DNA of 57,702 nt, taken from assembly GCF_000308435.1 (NCBI RefSeq), contig NZ_BAFR01000043.1, positions 1 to 57,702 on the forward strand. Direction: 5' to 3'. This stretch comes from Nocardia araoensis NBRC 100135 (GTDB lineage: Bacteria; Actinomycetota; Actinomycetes; Mycobacteriales; Mycobacteriaceae). Shown here one piece after another: positions 56,252-57,702 of the stretch (position 1 is its first letter; every line of letters starts with the position of its first letter). Below the pieces are notes generated by a model. The model was not told the DNA's origin. It made no database searches and saw nothing but the letters and a program-made list of their open reading frames with translations. Made by a program: the position numbers and the translations under genes.

Positions 56252-57124
56252 ATGCCTACCGTCGACGTCATCGACTCGTTCATCAACTACCGCGACACCG
56301 GTGCCGGAGGGGTCCCCGTCGTGTTCCTGCACGGCAATCCGACCTCCTCGCATCTGTGGCGCAACGTGATCCCGCACGTCGCCGACCGGACTCGGGTGCT
56401 GGCGCCGGACCTGATCGGCATGGGGGAGTCGGGCAAGCCGGACAGCGCCTACCGTTTCACCGATCACGCCGCCTACCTGGACGCCTGGTTCGACGCGCTC
56501 GGCCTGGACCGAGTGGTGCTGGTCGGGCACGACTGGGGTGGCGCGCTCGGCATGGACTGGGCCGCTCGGCATCCCGGCCGCGTGCGCGGGATCGCGCTGA
56601 TCGAAACGTTCCTGCGGCCGATGCGCTTCGACGAGCTGCCTCCGCTCGGCGCCGAGCTGTTCCGGAAGTTCCGCACCGCGGAAGGGGAGCGAATGATTCT
56701 GGAGGAGAACACCTTCATCGAGTTCAACCTGCCCAAGGGCGTCGCCGACCTCTCGCCCGAGGATCACGACGTGTACCGGGCGCCCTATCCGACCCCGGCC
56801 TCGCGCAAGCCGCTGCTGGCGTGGACGCGGGAGTTCCCGCTGGACGGTGCGCCCGCCGACGTGGTCGCCGTGGTGCGCGACTACGACGATTGGGCGGCCG
56901 CGACGCCCGAGGTGCCCAAGTTGCTGATGGCGTTGGAGAACGGTGTCGGGCTGGGATCGGCGGAGGTGATCGACTGGGCCGCGAGCACCTTCGCGAGCGC
57001 CGAGGTCGCGCCGATCGGTCCGGCCGGCCACCACGCGCCGGAGGACCGGCCCGACGAGATCGGCCGGGCGGTCGCGCAGTGGCTCGACCGGCACGCCCTG
57101 CTCGAGGCCGGCGCTCGCGCGTGA
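56252..57124 (+). CDS. Haloalkane dehalogenase (DhaA-like, HLD-II)
   Basis: A 290-residue alpha/beta-hydrolase matching Rhodococcus DhaA in length and motifs. The catalytic triad is D94 (GHDWGGALG), E118 (IALIETFLRP) and H260 (IGPAGHHAPED); the halide-binding pair is N29 (HGNPTSS) and W95. HGNPTSSHLWRNVIPHV and APDLIGMGESGKPD are family marks. It would cleave carbon-halogen bonds. AGGA lies before the ATG; upstream in-frame codons are not family-like. Confidence 0.92.
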   Translation: MPTVDVIDSFINYRDTGAGGVPVVFLHGNPTSSHLWRNVIPHVADRTRVLAPDLIGMGESGKPDSAYRFTDHAAYLDAWFDALGLDRVVLVGHDWGGALGMDWAARHPGRVRGIALIETFLRPMRFDELPPLGAELFRKFRTAEGERMILEENTFIEFNLPKGVADLSPEDHDVYRAPYPTPASRKPLLAWTREFPLDGAPADVVAVVRDYDDWAAATPEVPKLLMALENGVGLGSAEVIDWAASTFASAEVAPIGPAGHHAPEDRPDEIGRAVAQWLDRHALLEAGARA

Positions 57125-57188
57125 TTCCCGCCGAACGGTGAGCCGGCAGTGCTTGCGCCGACCGCGGCGCGGGCCGAATGATGGCCGG

Positions 57189-57702
57189 ATGAGCACGGAG
57201 CAGGAGCGGGCCGCGGCGGAAGAGAAGGCCATGGTCGCCCGCGCGGTCGCGGGCGACCGGGACGCCGTCGCCGAGGTGGTGCGGCTGTTGCAGGACCCGC
57301 TGTACCGGCTGGCGTTGCGTATGGTCTGGCGGCCCGCGGAGGCCGAGGACGCGACGCAGGAGATCATGGTGCGCGTCCTCGATCATCTGCACACCTGGCG
57401 CGGCGAGGCCAAGCTGGTCACCTGGGCCTACCGCATCGGTGTCAACCACCTGCTGAATCTGCGGCGGCGGACCCCGCAGGAGGCCGTGGAACTGAGCTTG
57501 GACGCCTACCGGGACGGGCTGGCCGACGGTTTGTCGGAGGCGGACTACCGCGGACCGGAAGCGGTGCTGCTGACCGCCGAGGTGCGGCTCACCTGTAGCC
57601 AAGGCATGTTGCAGTGCCTGGCCCGGGACGAACGGATCGCCTTCGTGCTCGGCGACGTGTTCGAGCTGAACTCCACCGAGGCCGCCTGGATCCTCGACAT
57701 CA
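57189..57702 (+). CDS. ECF-type RNA polymerase sigma factor, 3' end outside window
   Basis: 171 codons without a stop before the window ends. Region 2: DAVAEVVRLLQDPLYRLALRMV, AEDATQEIMVRVLDHLHTW and LVTWAYRIGVNHLLN are classic sigma region 2.1-2.4. The linker then leads to the beginning of region 4 (CLARDERIAFVLGDVFELNSTEAAWILDI). ATG at 57189. Its anti-sigma partner, if any, would lie outside. Confidence 0.9.
   Translation, partial: MSTEQERAAAEEKAMVARAVAGDRDAVAEVVRLLQDPLYRLALRMVWRPAEAEDATQEIMVRVLDHLHTWRGEAKLVTWAYRIGVNHLLNLRRRTPQEAVELSLDAYRDGLADGLSEADYRGPEAVLLTAEVRLTCSQGMLQCLARDERIAFVLGDVFELNSTEAAWILDI

Overview
The window looks like chromosome from a high-GC actinobacterium of the Nocardiaceae, most likely Nocardia. 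The backbone follows the Mycobacterium tuberculosis Rv1321-Rv1342c order: nucS, methylmalonyl-CoA epimerase, acyl-CoA thiolase, a thioredoxin-like protein, glgB-glgE, glgP, dinG, pncB, clpS, a DUF2017-like gene, a P1 peptidase, mec-cysO-cysM, a rhomboid protease, a metallo-beta-lactamase-fold phosphodiesterase, rphA, rdgB and a DUF3817 gene. Nocardia-type differences include a DivIVA/FilP-like coiled-coil gene beside the epimerase (an arrangement also known in Streptomyces), pncA next to dinG and pncB, and no murI at its usual place. All assignments come from reading the sequence; no database search was run.

1-11519 is housekeeping: rhomboid-like protein, NucS mismatch endonuclease, polar coiled-coil protein, methylmalonyl and thiolase genes, a DUF3817 membrane protein, a YbbN-like protein, the alpha-glucan operon glgE-glgB and a small secreted protein.

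11520-26338 is an integrated mobile element of about 14.8 kb, bounded by a perfect 33-bp direct repeat. The right copy contains the start of glgP (candidate -10 box, start codon and first codons), so the element sits exactly at the 5' end of glgP and rebuilds its reading frame. From the left it carries a leftward tyrosine integrase and XRE repressor, a divergent excisionase, a replication block (small zinc-ribbon proteins, a prim-pol primase, a DUF3631 ATPase containing iteron-like repeats), a second HTH protein, a very large tape-measure protein with a peptidase-like domain, a phage-type coiled-coil protein, a terminase-small-subunit-like protein, and a right-end regulatory module. There is no large terminase, portal, capsid, lysis gene or FtsK-type translocase. 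This resembles a phage satellite (PICI-like) more than a prophage or an actinomycete ICE, and is the most interesting object in the window.

26322-43878 is backbone again: glycogen phosphorylase, a purine permease, DoxX, DinG helicase, NAD salvage (PncA, PncB), ClpS, the CysO sulfur-carrier cysteine pathway, rhomboid, cyclic-nucleotide phosphodiesterase fold, RNase PH and RdgB.

43879-57702 is more variable: short-chain dehydrogenase, secreted lipase, TetR regulator with an EmrB/QacA exporter, PadR regulator with a flavin monooxygenase, LysR, an XRE regulator divergent from a SnoaL-like/quinone-oxidoreductase pair, a frameshifted secreted HNH nuclease gene, a haloalkane dehalogenase, and an ECF sigma factor that runs off the end. 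Many genes start 6-7 bases after a TANNNT box, as expected for leaderless actinobacterial transcripts.
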